Both the position numbers and the translations under genes were made by a program. A stretch of DNA of 64,000 nt from Kordia zhangzhouensis (lineage in GTDB: Bacteria > Bacteroidota > Bacteroidia > Flavobacteriales > Flavobacteriaceae), in assembly GCF_001005305.1 (NCBI RefSeq), contig NZ_LBMH01000003.1, positions 1 through 64,000 of the forward strand, given 5' to 3'. Numbering within the stretch: the stretch's first letter is position 1; every line of letters begins with the position of its first letter. Under the pieces are notes generated by a model that saw nothing but the letters and a program-made list of their open reading frames with translations, had not been told where the DNA came from and ran no database searches. Below, piece after piece: positions 5,949 through 14,790 of this stretch.

Positions 5949-7544
5949 TTATGCTTCTTCTCTTTTAATAGCTTTCATATATCGTTTAAGCTCTTCTTTT
6001 ACTTTAGGAACCAAAATCACAAGTCCTATCATATTAGGCACCATCATAGCAAATACCATTGCATCAGAGAAGCCAATTACTGAGCCTAAACTTGCTGCAG
6101 CTCCTACTATTACAAATAGACAGAAAATAATCTTGTATGTATATTCGGCTTGTTTAGATCTTCCAAAAAGGAATGACCATCCTTGAAAACCGTAGTATGA
6201 CCAAGAAATCATAGAGCTGAATGCAAATAATACAACTGCTACAGTTAATACATATGGGAACCAAGAAATTGCGGATTCAAACGCTCCTGACGTTAATAAA
6301 ATTGCGTCAGCATCATTTAACGAAGCATTTGAAGCGTCAACATTTCCAGTAATAATTAATACAAGAGCTGTCATAGTACATACCACTACTGTATCAATGA
6401 ATGGCTCTAATAGTGCAACCAATCCCTCACTTGCAGCATATTTTGTTTTAACAGCAGAGTGTGCAATGGAAGCTGAACCAATTCCTGCTTCATTTGAGAA
6501 AGCTGCTCTTCTAAAACCTTGTACCAAAACTCCAATTGCACCACCTGCAATTCCTTCAGGGCTAAATGCTCCTTCAAAAATTTGTCCAAACGCAGTACCA
6601 ATCATTCCAAAATTAGAGAAGATTACAAATAATGAAGCGATTACATATATAGCAACCATAAAAGGTACAATTTTGTCAGTTACCTTAGCAATCGATTTAA
6701 TTCCTCCAATAATTACAATCCCAACCAAAATGGCCATTACCAATCCGAAAGCCCATCCATACCCAGCAAGAAACGAGTTTTCTGCTCCTGTTATATTTTG
6801 GACTAATTGAAAGGCTTGATTTACTTGGAACATATTTCCTCCTCCAAAAGATCCTCCAATCACAAAAATGGCAAAGAGAACTGCTAATACTTTTCCTAGT
6901 CCACCCATTCCTTTGCTCTTTAATCCTTTTGTGAGGTAATACATAGGTCCTCCATATACCGTTCCATCTTCACCTACATCTCTATATTTCACACCAAGTG
7001 TACATTCTACAAACTTTGATGCCATTCCTAAAAATCCTGCGACAATCATCCAAAATGTTGCTCCTGCTCCACCAATTGATACTGCAATGGCTACACCTGC
7101 AATATTCCCTAAACCTACTGTAGCAGACAAAGCTGCCGTTAAAGCCTGAAAGTGAGAAACTTCTCCACTATGCCCTTCAATTGCAATTGTTTGTTTTATA
7201 TCGCCATCAGGAGAAGAATTTCCTGCCGTTTTCATTGTTTCATGATGATCTATATCATCATATTTTCCACGAACAATATTAATGGATGTAAAAAACCCTT
7301 TGAAGTTGATAAACTTGAAGTATACAGTAAAATATAATGCTCCTAAAATCAATGGGAATAATACCCAAAACACTTTAACATCTTCTGTGAAAGGTATTTG
7401 ATAAAAAATAATATTTACAAACCAACTTGTAGCACTTCCAAAAGCTTCATCAATCTTTTGATCCAGTCCTTTTTCTGTAGCTTCTTGGGCAAATGTTAGT
7501 AGAGGTAAAAAAATAGTCATTAATGAAAGAAACAATTTCTTCAT
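5949..7544 (-). CDS. Alanine/glycine:Na+ symporter family protein (AgcS)
   Basis: A 531-residue transporter of the alanine or glycine:cation symporter family. N-terminal residues 1-20 look like a signal or first membrane helix, followed by about ten further hydrophobic segments. Family motifs include SATVGLGNIAGVA near 140-150, GGPMYYLTKG, and FRRAAFSNEAGIGSASIAHS near 345. It should import small neutral amino acids with Na+, consistent with a marine habitat. It is the first gene of a possible unit with the Cys-rich peptide downstream. Confidence 0.92.
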   Translation of the reverse strand: MKKLFLSLMTIFLPLLTFAQEATEKGLDQKIDEAFGSATSWFVNIIFYQIPFTEDVKVFWVLFPLILGALYFTVYFKFINFKGFFTSINIVRGKYDDIDHHETMKTAGNSSPDGDIKQTIAIEGHSGEVSHFQALTAALSATVGLGNIAGVAIAVSIGGAGATFWMIVAGFLGMASKFVECTLGVKYRDVGEDGTVYGGPMYYLTKGLKSKGMGGLGKVLAVLFAIFVIGGSFGGGNMFQVNQAFQLVQNITGAENSFLAGYGWAFGLVMAILVGIVIIGGIKSIAKVTDKIVPFMVAIYVIASLFVIFSNFGMIGTAFGQIFEGAFSPEGIAGGAIGVLVQGFRRAAFSNEAGIGSASIAHSAVKTKYAASEGLVALLEPFIDTVVVCTMTALVLIITGNVDASNASLNDADAILLTSGAFESAISWFPYVLTVAVVLFAFSSMISWSYYGFQGWSFLFGRSKQAEYTYKIIFCLFVIVGAAASLGSVIGFSDAMVFAMMVPNMIGLVILVPKVKEELKRYMKAIKREEA

Positions 7545-7658
7545 AATTAGGTTATAAGTTAGTTAATATTTGTATCTAAATTTTTAAAAGCAGCAATATG
7601 CTAAAAAAAAATTGCTTAATCAAGTTTTCACTTGTTAAATAAGATTTTTCAACGCTTT

Positions 7659-8666
7659 CTAGAGATCATATTTTTCTTTCAGTAATTCGATTTGTTCGGG
7701 ACGACCTAGTACAATAATTTTAGATTCTTTGGCAAGTTTAAGATCTGCTTCAGGGTTAATGATATATTCACCATCAGGAGTTTTGTAACCAATTACTGTG
7801 CATCCTGTTTTTCTTCGAAGATCAAGTTCCTTGAGTGTAATTTCCTTGTCTGGATAGGTAATATCTTCCGTTTTGATTTCTTCTACATTTGTGGTATTGT
7901 CTCCTCCAATAGATAAATTGTCAATAAATTCAACTAAATCAGGAACTACTACTAATGAAGCCATATGCTCTCCTCCAATTTTGTCAGGCATAATTACGTT
8001 ATCAGCTCCTGCTAGCTTTATTTTTTTATAGGATGATTCTTCAGAAGCTCTACTAATGATGAGTAATTTTTCATTAATCTGTCGTGCAGTCAACACTACA
8101 AAAAGATTGTCTGCATCACTAGGCAACGCAGTAATTAAACACTTTGCCTGATGAATTCCCGCTTTTTCTAGCACTTCATCTTCACTTGCATTTCCTTCAA
8201 TGAAAGGTATCTCAGACTCTTCATAACGATCAATTACCGTTCTACTTTTTTCAACAACGACAAATTCTTGGTTGTGTGCCTTTAGTTTTTCAGCTGCTTG
8301 TTTACCATTTCGTCCAAATCCACAAATTATAGTATGGTTTTCCATTCGTCTGATTTTTTTTAATGTTTTTCGTTGTATGATATTACTTAGTGTACTTCTA
8401 CTCAAAATGTACTCGGTAATAACTGAGATTGCATACGCAAATACAAATACACTAATAATGAGTAAGAATATTGTAAAAATTTTACCTGTATGATCTAGAG
8501 CTTCTACCTCACCAAAACCTACAGTAGTAACTGTAATCACAGTCATGTATATTGCATTGGTCCACGACATATTGGTTACTAGTCGATAGCCTACAACTCC
8601 AACTACGAGTACAAAAAAAAGTAAAAAGAGTGCCAAATAGAATTTTGACTTAAAAAATCGATACAT
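7659..8666 (-). CDS. Potassium channel with RCK (TrkA-N/TrkA-C) domains
   Basis: A 335-residue two-helix K+ channel subunit. Membrane helices at about 7-27 and 60-85 flank the pore loop with selectivity filter TVTTVGFGE. The cytoplasmic part has a Rossmann TrkA-N domain (IICGFGRNGKQAAEKL, about 113-230) and a TrkA-C domain (about 250-333). It resembles MthK-type ligand-gated channels. The filter is TVGFGE rather than TVGYGD. It starts 3 nt after the stop of the PspC-like gene, so the two are co-transcribed. Confidence 0.9.
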   Translation of the reverse strand: MYRFFKSKFYLALFLLFFVLVVGVVGYRLVTNMSWTNAIYMTVITVTTVGFGEVEALDHTGKIFTIFLLIISVFVFAYAISVITEYILSRSTLSNIIQRKTLKKIRRMENHTIICGFGRNGKQAAEKLKAHNQEFVVVEKSRTVIDRYEESEIPFIEGNASEDEVLEKAGIHQAKCLITALPSDADNLFVVLTARQINEKLLIISRASEESSYKKIKLAGADNVIMPDKIGGEHMASLVVVPDLVEFIDNLSIGGDNTTNVEEIKTEDITYPDKEITLKELDLRRKTGCTVIGYKTPDGEYIINPEADLKLAKESKIIVLGRPEQIELLKEKYDL

Positions 8667-8669
8667 ACG

Positions 8670-8897
8670 CTATAAATCGAATACAGAGGTTCGTTTGGTG
8701 TAAATTAAGTCTTTTAATCGTAATATAAAAGCCAAGGTAAGATATAGCGCAAAACTAACACCTAAGGTGGCAAAAGTGATATAAATAAAAAACAAACGCA
8801 CATTTTTTGCTCGCATACCTAGGCGATCTGCCAAACGAGATAATGCTCCAAATCCGTGTTTCTCAAAAAAATAACGCAGTTTGTAAATGAGTTTCAT
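8670..8897 (-). CDS. PspC-domain small membrane protein
   Basis: A 75-residue protein with a PspC-type fold: a basic N-terminal segment (LADRLGMRAKNVRLFFIYITF) running into one or two membrane helices (about 32-63). PspC proteins take part in envelope stress responses, but stand-alone Bacteroidota versions have no defined role. It is the upstream gene of a two-gene unit with the K+ channel. Confidence 0.75.
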   Translation of the reverse strand: MKLIYKLRYFFEKHGFGALSRLADRLGMRAKNVRLFFIYITFATLGVSFALYLTLAFILRLKDLIYTKRTSVFDL

Positions 8898-8934
8898 ACT
8901 GTTTCTTGCTTACGATACGCAAGATAATTTTTTT

Positions 8935-8966
8935 ACAAAAAAAAGCCACTAAACTTAGTGACTTTT
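8935..8966 (-). terminator. Terminator after the HEIGH metalloprotease
   Basis: Stem AAAAG-CACTAA / TTAGTG-CTTTT with one internal mismatch and flanking A/T runs, 24 nt past the protease stop on the minus strand. Confidence 0.75.
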
Positions 8967-8989
8967 CTGTTTCTAAAGAATTCTTTTTT

Positions 8990-9826
8990 TTAGTAGAGAG
9001 TTTCTAACGCTATCCTGTCATTATTGTTGAATGTAATAGCTGGACCACATGATTGCATAATTGAGTTCGTGTCTGAACCTGTAGGTGTTCCAGGAATATA
9101 AATGGCTCCAACACCAGCACTTCCTTCGTTAACGTTTTGTCCACAACTTTGACGTGTTTGATAATCTGTATGACGTAGTCCGATACAATGTCCTATTTCG
9201 TGAGCCATTGTTCCTGCTAATTCGTTTACGTTTGGCGCAATAGATAATTCAAACCAACGACTGTTAATTCCAAATCCTTTAGCTGGGTCACCTTTACGTG
9301 TAGGAAAACCTGCGGCTCTTCCTAAGGTGATAAATCCTCCTGATTCTAATTCATAGAATTCTGTTACTTCTATATTGGCTTTATTCCGTCCTCTTTGTCC
9401 AAACGCCACACGGCTAAATGAAATTCGAAGTCCTAAATTATTGTACATAGTAATTGTAGCGTCTAACGCATTAGAACCTAAAGTTCCCAAAGCTGGATCA
9501 ACACTTATAGTAATGACTCTTGGCAATCCGCTTACAAGGTTTGTTGTACGATAGTGTTTAGCCAATGGGTCTATAGGTTGTAATTCATCAATTTGAGCAT
9601 ATGTGAAAAACATGTCCTCAACTGCAACTCCTTCTTCTCCCATAAAATTGGTTGTAAAGGCTCTTGAAGTATCAAAATATGCTGCTTCAAGTTTTGCTAA
9701 AATTTCAGGACTTACTTTCCCTTCTTCCTCTAATAATTCATCATTTTGTTCAGATTGACAAGCTGTGAATGTCACCAATGCAAGAGCAAAAAGACTCAAG
9801 ATTGACACTAAGTTTTTAAGTTTCAT
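8990..9826 (-). CDS. M57-family (HEIGH) zinc metalloprotease lipoprotein
   Basis: A 278-residue exported protease. Residues 1-23 form a lipoprotein signal (ALALVTFTAC). The zinc site is clear: AHEIGHCIGLRHTDY, the HExxHxxGxxH pattern of metzincin-like enzymes and the 'dual-action HEIGH' family. Upstream are RVITISVDP and WFELSIAPNVNELAGT strands; downstream Cys residues (SCGQN, MQSCGP) may form a disulfide. These proteases are common in Kordia-like flavobacteria and probably degrade extracellular protein. It is a single-gene unit with its own terminator. Confidence 0.88.
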   Translation of the reverse strand: MKLKNLVSILSLFALALVTFTACQSEQNDELLEEEGKVSPEILAKLEAAYFDTSRAFTTNFMGEEGVAVEDMFFTYAQIDELQPIDPLAKHYRTTNLVSGLPRVITISVDPALGTLGSNALDATITMYNNLGLRISFSRVAFGQRGRNKANIEVTEFYELESGGFITLGRAAGFPTRKGDPAKGFGINSRWFELSIAPNVNELAGTMAHEIGHCIGLRHTDYQTRQSCGQNVNEGSAGVGAIYIPGTPTGSDTNSIMQSCGPAITFNNNDRIALETLY

Positions 9827-9969
9827 AATATATATTTTGTGGGTTAATAATTTCTTAAAAATAGAAAACCAATAAGATTATTACTACAAAAAATATTTTT
9901 TTTCGATGAAATACATTCTTTTTATGAAACATATTATGATTAAAATCAAGCAATAAGCTACTATACACA

Positions 9970-11247
9970 CTACTTTACCAACATATTACCTATAGCACAT
10001 TGCAAGCAACGTTCTTGATTGCAATAGTTCTTTTTTAATTCTAATAAAGCCTGTGTATGCAATGCCGTATTTATCTGTATCTTTTTTTGAGCAAACTTCT
10101 GTATGATTGCATTATTTTCTGGAGTAATTGTTCTAAGCATTGCCAGCAAATCATCAACAGCCAGTTTTCCAAAATACTTATCATAACAATATTTTAAGGG
10201 GATGACACTATTGATTAATAATACATCAATAAATTTTTTGGACACTTTTTTAATTCGTTGTGGCGACATTTTATCATACGTGTAATGCGTTTCCCAAAAT
10301 ACACTCGTAGCTACTTGAAATATTTCATATAATTTTTCTACAGAAGCACTTGTCATTATTTTAGAGAAGAGATTTTGTTCGTTATAATACAATGTAGCTA
10401 ATTGTGAGGTACGAATTGTTGGAAAATTAGCCGGACGAGTTCCATAAAAATGTAATGTTTGCTTTTTGATTGATTGCAGTTGAAATTTATGACACAAGTA
10501 TTTATATTCTCTTAATTGACTATGATAGTATGTATCTTGTACATTTTCTAAAGAAAGTAATCCAAAAATCCCAGATAAGAATGCTTCCAAAGAAAATTGA
10601 TCTGCACTTATTTTACGAATAACTGTAAAATCAACGGAACTTGCGGCTTCAAAAAAAGCGTCACTATTGAGTTTGAGTCCAAAACCTTTAGCTAATAGCT
10701 GAAACAGTACAGCTTCCCAATGGTAGTTTGAATTTTTCACTAAGCGGTTTATAATGGATGCTTTTTCTTCTAATCGTTCAATATAAAGTCGTTCCAACCA
10801 GTTTTCTAATTGAAAATTTGAAAGCACAGGAAAATCAGCTTCACAACGAATCCATTTTCGAGAAGTATTCATTAGCTTTTGATAGCGCTTTAGCATTGAC
10901 GTATCTGTGTAATTTTGTAAAACAAGTGTAGGTATGACTGTATTGTCTTTTCGATAAATGTCAACATCATGTTCCCAAACTACATGTAAAATTACATTAT
11001 CATAGTTGGTGTCGTTTTCGTGGTGATGAACAAACCAATGTCCGCTTTGAATATGCATTTCCACATTTCCTGCCCACAACTGCTCGCCAATGCGAATTTT
11101 TGCATTAAAAAAATCAGGACCTGCATGCAAATTTCTAGTTCCCAACGAAATAATAGTCACAGCCTCATTTTTAGTGGTCTTTATTATTTTTTGTTGGAGG
11201 TTTCCTTGTTGCCAAATGTAATAGAGAAAATCTTCTTTAATCGTCAT
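9970..11247 (-). CDS. DUF2851 family protein
   Basis: A 425-residue protein of the conserved Bacteroidota DUF2851 family. The N-terminal half carries the recognisable GTRNLHAGPDFFNAKIRIG and WAGNVEMHIQSGHWFVHHH blocks, followed by HVVWEHDVDIYRKDN. The C terminus ends with Cys-x4-Cys-x2-Cys (CNQERCLQCAIG), possibly a metal site. The function is unknown; no signal peptide or membrane helix is seen, so it is probably cytoplasmic. It is divergent from the peroxiredoxin-like gene to its right. Confidence 0.85.
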   Translation of the reverse strand: MTIKEDFLYYIWQQGNLQQKIIKTTKNEAVTIISLGTRNLHAGPDFFNAKIRIGEQLWAGNVEMHIQSGHWFVHHHENDTNYDNVILHVVWEHDVDIYRKDNTVIPTLVLQNYTDTSMLKRYQKLMNTSRKWIRCEADFPVLSNFQLENWLERLYIERLEEKASIINRLVKNSNYHWEAVLFQLLAKGFGLKLNSDAFFEAASSVDFTVIRKISADQFSLEAFLSGIFGLLSLENVQDTYYHSQLREYKYLCHKFQLQSIKKQTLHFYGTRPANFPTIRTSQLATLYYNEQNLFSKIMTSASVEKLYEIFQVATSVFWETHYTYDKMSPQRIKKVSKKFIDVLLINSVIPLKYCYDKYFGKLAVDDLLAMLRTITPENNAIIQKFAQKKIQINTALHTQALLELKKNYCNQERCLQCAIGNMLVK

Positions 11248-11409
11248 TTTTAGAAATTATTAGATTACTAATAATTTCAATGAGGAAAGAGGTTTATGTA
11301 TTCTTTGTAAGATTATTATTGTAAAAATACACTTTTTTACATTTAATTTTTATAAATTGTTAAGAGAATACTTTAACAAAGTATATAGGCCCACAATCTT
11401 TTTTTGCTT

Positions 11410-12276
11410 ATGAATTCTATATTTAAGTCTATTTATATAGTCATTTTTCCATTGCTTGCACTTGTAGCGTTGATTGATAGCATTGGTTTCATGTATTCTT
11501 CAGGAGTTACTATTCAGCATCTCGCTCATTTTAGCACAGCTATTTGCATTGTTTTTTATTTTACGAAAGTTTTTGTGAAACCTGTACCGCGTGCAGATAG
11601 TGTATTACAAACTTATACATTCATTATTTTCTTAGGGTGTTTGTTAAGTTTATTGGCTATAACAATACAAGAAGACGAGCCAATTCGAATTGTATGCGTA
11701 ACCTACAATTTACTTCTTACTATAGGTTGGATCGTATTTTTACTTTGGTATTCTTTTTTTCAAGGAAGAAATGTTAGAAATAATGCTATCCTAAAAAAAG
11801 GAAGTTTATTACCGCAATTAACTTTTGAAGATATTTCCAGAAACGTTGTGACTTCTAAACAATTTGCCGGAACACCAAGTATTTTTGTATTCTATCGTGG
11901 CAATTGGTGTCCTTTTTGTATCGCGCAAATCAAAGAAATGGTTTCGCACCAAAAAGAATTGGTCAAAAGAAATATTAATACCATTTTTATTAGTTCGCAG
12001 CCTAAGCGTTTTAGTGAAAGTTTAATGAAAAAGTATCCTCTCGATTTTCAATTTCTAGTAGATGTAGATGGAAAAACAGCTAAAGAGTTGGATATTTTTG
12101 ATGCACATGGGTTGCCTTTCGGATTGCAACTTTTTGGTTTTGGATCGCATACCATTTTACCCACTATTATTATTACAGATGCTGAAGAACGAATTATTTA
12201 CACCAATCAAGCAGAAAATTATAGAGAACGACCTGAACCAACTACCCTCTTAAAAGTAATTGATGAGCATTTGTAA
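11410..12276 (+). CDS. Membrane-anchored peroxiredoxin-like (redoxin) protein
   Basis: A 288-residue protein with about four N-terminal membrane helices (residues 5-120), followed by a thioredoxin-fold AhpC/TSA domain with FVFYRGNWCPFCIAQIKEM (Cys-Pro-Phe-Cys). It should act as a thiol peroxidase or reductase tethered to the membrane. I chose the ATG at 11410; a TTG two codons upstream is also in frame. It is the only plus-strand member of a thiol-redox gene cluster at 11.4-14.5 kb. Confidence 0.82.
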   Translation: MNSIFKSIYIVIFPLLALVALIDSIGFMYSSGVTIQHLAHFSTAICIVFYFTKVFVKPVPRADSVLQTYTFIIFLGCLLSLLAITIQEDEPIRIVCVTYNLLLTIGWIVFLLWYSFFQGRNVRNNAILKKGSLLPQLTFEDISRNVVTSKQFAGTPSIFVFYRGNWCPFCIAQIKEMVSHQKELVKRNINTIFISSQPKRFSESLMKKYPLDFQFLVDVDGKTAKELDIFDAHGLPFGLQLFGFGSHTILPTIIITDAEERIIYTNQAENYRERPEPTTLLKVIDEHL

Positions 12277-12303
12277 CCATATTACCAATACTCATCAATT
12301 TTT
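12260..12303. terminator. Possible hairpin terminator between convergent genes
   Basis: TTGATGAG (12260-12267) pairs with CTCATCAA (12291-12298), followed by five T. The 23-nt loop is long, and the 5' arm is inside the end of the peroxiredoxin-like gene. The next gene is convergent. Confidence 0.4.
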
Positions 12304-12321
12304 AATTATTTTTTAAAAAAA

Positions 12322-12720
12322 TTATTCTACTGGGTATTCCTTAGCTTTCCATGCATTAATGCCGCCTTCTATATTAAACACTTTTTCATAGCCTAATTCG
12401 CGTAGTTTATTAACGGCTTTTGCACTTCGATTGCCTCCTCTGCAATACACATATACATTTTTATCTTTTGGCAATTGCGCTACAACTTTTTCAACAAAAT
12501 CCTCGGCAAAATAATCTGCCTCAAGTGCCTCCGCTTTTATTTTTCCTAAATCTATTTCTTCAGGTGTACGAACATCCAATACTGTTACAGAGTCTGATTT
12601 CAGGATTTCGTGCAATTTTTCAACTGTAATATTGTTTTCTTTAGGCACATGAGTGCAGCTCACAATAAAAAGTGTACTCACAAAGAAAATTACCTTTTTT
12701 AAAAGCTTTTGGAGTTTCAT
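12322..12720 (-). CDS. Rhodanese-like lipoprotein
   Basis: A 132-residue single-domain rhodanese. A lipoprotein signal (FFVSTLFIVSC, Cys at about 22) sends it to the periplasm or outer membrane. The active-site loop is YVYCRGGNRSA, with Cys as the sulfur carrier. It lies 12 nt after the stop of a second, cytoplasmic rhodanese gene, so the two are probably one transcript. The physiological sulfur donor is unknown. Confidence 0.88.
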   Translation of the reverse strand: MKLQKLLKKVIFFVSTLFIVSCTHVPKENNITVEKLHEILKSDSVTVLDVRTPEEIDLGKIKAEALEADYFAEDFVEKVVAQLPKDKNVYVYCRGGNRSAKAVNKLRELGYEKVFNIEGGINAWKAKEYPVE

Positions 12721-12732
12721 TGCTATGAATTC

Positions 12733-13044
12733 TTAGTTTGTCTTTTCACCTTCCCATTCAGAAAATCCTCCCATCAAATTATAAGTATTGTCATAACCTA
12801 AACTATTCATTACCGCACATGCTTGTGCACTTCTTCCACCAGAGCGGCAGTAAACATAATAGTTTTTAGAAGTGTCTAATTTTTTAACTTCATCCATAAA
12901 ACCTTGCCCTAAGAAGATATCAATATGTAAAGCATTTGGAATATGTCCTTCATCAACTTCATCTTGTGTACGTACATCAATGATGACTGCATTGTCATCA
13001 TTTGCTAATTGTTTTTGCCATTCTTGTTGAGATAAATCTGCCAT
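12733..13044 (-). CDS. Rhodanese-like domain protein (cytoplasmic)
   Basis: A 103-residue single rhodanese domain without signal peptide. Motifs: VIIDVRTQDEVDEGHIPNA and active loop YVYCRSGGRSAQA with catalytic Cys. It precedes the lipoprotein rhodanese in the same direction. It could carry sulfane sulfur or act in thiol repair. Confidence 0.88.
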   Translation of the reverse strand: MADLSQQEWQKQLANDDNAVIIDVRTQDEVDEGHIPNALHIDIFLGQGFMDEVKKLDTSKNYYVYCRSGGRSAQACAVMNSLGYDNTYNLMGGFSEWEGEKTN

Positions 13045-13110
13045 AGCGTAATAAATAGAGTTGTAATTAATATTTTATTCCAAAGGTAACCTTTTCAGAA
13101 GAATTTATTC

Positions 13111-13141
13111 AAAAAAAGCCAAAGTTCTTCACTTCGGCTTT
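13111..13141 (-). terminator. Terminator after the redoxin lipoprotein gene
   Basis: Minus-strand stem AAAGCC-AAGT / ACTT-GGCTTT with one mismatch and a run of U after it. It lies about 58 nt past the redoxin stop and separates it from the rhodanese genes. Confidence 0.75.
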
Positions 13142-13198
13142 GTATAGACAATCATCATGCCTTGATTAGATTTTTAATCGTATAAATTACTATTAATT

Positions 13199-13870
13199 TT
13201 ATACTTTTATGGAACAACCAATCGCTTTGGTCGAAGTTACCTCAACTTCTTTACCTTCCAACAACGCATTGACTGCATCTTCAACATAATGTTTTGTAGC
13301 TGCATCTGCATCTTTATAGTTATCATCAATTGCGCCTATATATTTCACTTGAAGGCCTTTGTCTGTTTTAGCAATGACGTACATATGCGGTGTTCTTGTT
13401 GCTCCAAATACAGGGTAAATTTTTTGTCCATCATCAAAAAGATAAGGGAATGTAAATCCTTTTTCTTGGGCACGAACTTTCATCGCATCATAACTGTCTC
13501 CAGGTTTTGCTTCTGGGTTGTTCGGGTTGATGGCAATAACAGGAAATCCTTTGCTCGCATATTTTTTATCCAAAGCAATCAAACGATCTTCATACGCTAC
13601 TGAATAAGGACATGTGTTGCATGTAAACGTGATAATAAATCCTTTAGCATCACTATAATTAGCTAAGGAAACCATTTGCCCATCTACATTTTTTAAAGAA
13701 AAATCTTTTATAATATCACCAACTTGATAGCCATTAACAGTTTCTTTTTCAACATTTTCTGCAATTGTTTTTGAAACATTTTTGGCTGCATTTTCATTTT
13801 CTTTTTTCTTTTCTGCACACGAAAAAATCATGAAAATCATTGCTAACATCGCTACTTGTATTGTTTTCAT
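13199..13870 (-). CDS. Thioredoxin-family (redoxin) lipoprotein
   Basis: A 223-residue exported thioredoxin-fold protein. A lipoprotein signal (AMIFMIFSC) is followed by a charged linker to about 50, then an AhpC/TSA-type domain with FTCNTCPYSVAYEDRL, a Cys-x2-Cys pair, and TRTPHMYVI with the cis-Pro loop. It resembles the thioredoxin-family proteins described as 'redoxin, DipZ-like' in Bacteroidota. It starts 14 nt after the TlpA-like gene, so the pair forms an operon. Likely role: periplasmic disulfide reduction. Confidence 0.85.
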   Translation of the reverse strand: MKTIQVAMLAMIFMIFSCAEKKKENENAAKNVSKTIAENVEKETVNGYQVGDIIKDFSLKNVDGQMVSLANYSDAKGFIITFTCNTCPYSVAYEDRLIALDKKYASKGFPVIAINPNNPEAKPGDSYDAMKVRAQEKGFTFPYLFDDGQKIYPVFGATRTPHMYVIAKTDKGLQVKYIGAIDDNYKDADAATKHYVEDAVNALLEGKEVEVTSTKAIGCSIKV

Positions 13871-13884
13871 TTTCGGTTTTTTTT

Positions 13885-14427
13885 TTAGTTTATAAAATGT
13901 CTTAATTCACTTTCTAATTCAGCTTTGGTAAACGAATGTTCGTAAAATTTTCGTTTCCCTTTTTTATAAATAACAGTCGCAGGAATTGCTCCTGACCATT
14001 CAGGAGATACTTTAGGAATCCAACTATTTTGATCGGGATCATCAAGTAGTACTTTTTCAGATTTCAGTTCATTTTTTGCTAAAAATGCATCTAGTTTTTT
14101 TAAATTAAAATCTAAGCTTACAAGCAATACCTTCACATTTTTGTCTTTATACTCTTGATTTACGGCTTCAAAATACGGAAGCTCTTTTACACAAGGAGCG
14201 CACCATGTTGCCCAAAAATTTACGACATGAATATACTCATCATCCAAGTGAAGGTATTTTTCAAACTGTTCAAAGTTCAAAATAGGTACCTCAGAAGCCT
14301 TTACAGGAACTTTTTCTGTAACCTCTTGAACAGATGTTTTTGTGTGATTCGCAACTTCAGCAGATTTTGTTTCAGTTTTGCATGACATTAGTACACTTAG
14401 CAACAGTATGTAATAAATTTTTTTCAT
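13885..14427 (-). CDS. TlpA-like thioredoxin lipoprotein
   Basis: A 180-residue periplasmic thioredoxin. The signal MKKIYYILLLSVLMSC marks a lipoprotein; this internal ATG at 14427 is preferred over the longer open frame (14487), which would bury the signal. The redox site is VNFWATWCAPCVKELPYF, with GAIPATVIY as the cis-Pro loop. First gene of a two-gene unit with the redoxin. Its start faces the Cys-rich peptide pair across a 186-bp region that holds the TACGGT palindrome, so the two sides might share regulation (inference). Confidence 0.88.
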   Translation of the reverse strand: MKKIYYILLLSVLMSCKTETKSAEVANHTKTSVQEVTEKVPVKASEVPILNFEQFEKYLHLDDEYIHVVNFWATWCAPCVKELPYFEAVNQEYKDKNVKVLLVSLDFNLKKLDAFLAKNELKSEKVLLDDPDQNSWIPKVSPEWSGAIPATVIYKKGKRKFYEHSFTKAELESELRHFIN

Positions 14428-14548
14428 GAGTATTTTTATGAGGACTAAAAATACTAAAACTCTATCGTTTCCTTTTTTATTTAACACTTTTTAAGATATA
14501 TAACGTAAAGAATAGATAAGAATTGATAAACTGCATCTAACTAACATC

Positions 14549-14563
14549 TACGGTTTTACCGTA
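14549..14563. promoter_or_regulatory. 15-bp palindrome TACGGT-TTT-ACCGTA, copy 2
   Basis: Identical to the site at 3464-3478. It lies in the divergent region between the TlpA gene and the first Cys-rich peptide gene, 50 bp before the peptide ATG. A weak -10-like box TATCTTGT (14586-14593) would put the start near 14597, centring the palindrome near -41, a classical activator position. Confidence 0.5.
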
Positions 14564-14613
14564 AATAATCCATTGAGAACTTCTGTATCTTGTAGTTTTT
14601 AAAAACTAAAATT

Positions 14614-14769
14614 ATGAAGAAACAAAATTTGAATAGAATTCGATTGAACAAAAATGTAATTTCTACATTAACTAGCAATACAATTCTTGGAGGCTTAGAA
14701 AAACCAGTTGAAGGCGGATCAAGAATTAGTTATTGTCATGTAGGTTCTCGTATACAATGTTGTGCTTAA
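14614..14769 (+). CDS. GG-leader Cys-rich peptide 1 (RiPP-like precursor, 51 aa)
   Basis: A 51-residue frame beginning MKKQNLNRIRLNKNVISTL, a leader of the Bacteroidota natural-product-precursor type, with LGG at 25-27 as probable cleavage site. The 24-residue core has Cys41, Cys49 and Cys50 and ends QCCA. Its neighbour at 14791 has the same length and the same Cys positions; the leader also matches the peptide at 5710-5919. No start-specific SD, as usual here. No modification enzyme is adjacent. Disulfide- or thioether-linked products are both possible; function unknown. Confidence 0.75.
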   Translation: MKKQNLNRIRLNKNVISTLTSNTILGGLEKPVEGGSRISYCHVGSRIQCCA

Positions 14770-14790
14770 TAATCAATTAAACATGTAGTC

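Noticed and set aside
6397-6810. 137-residue plus-strand open frame inside the alanine symporter gene
   Set aside because: It is antisense to a well-conserved transporter; composition (Ala/Ile/Pro-rich) is what the reverse of a membrane protein gives.
12322-13044. Two rhodanese genes as one split or frameshifted double-domain gene
   Set aside because: Each has its own start and complete active-site loop, and the second has its own lipoprotein signal, so they are separate proteins.
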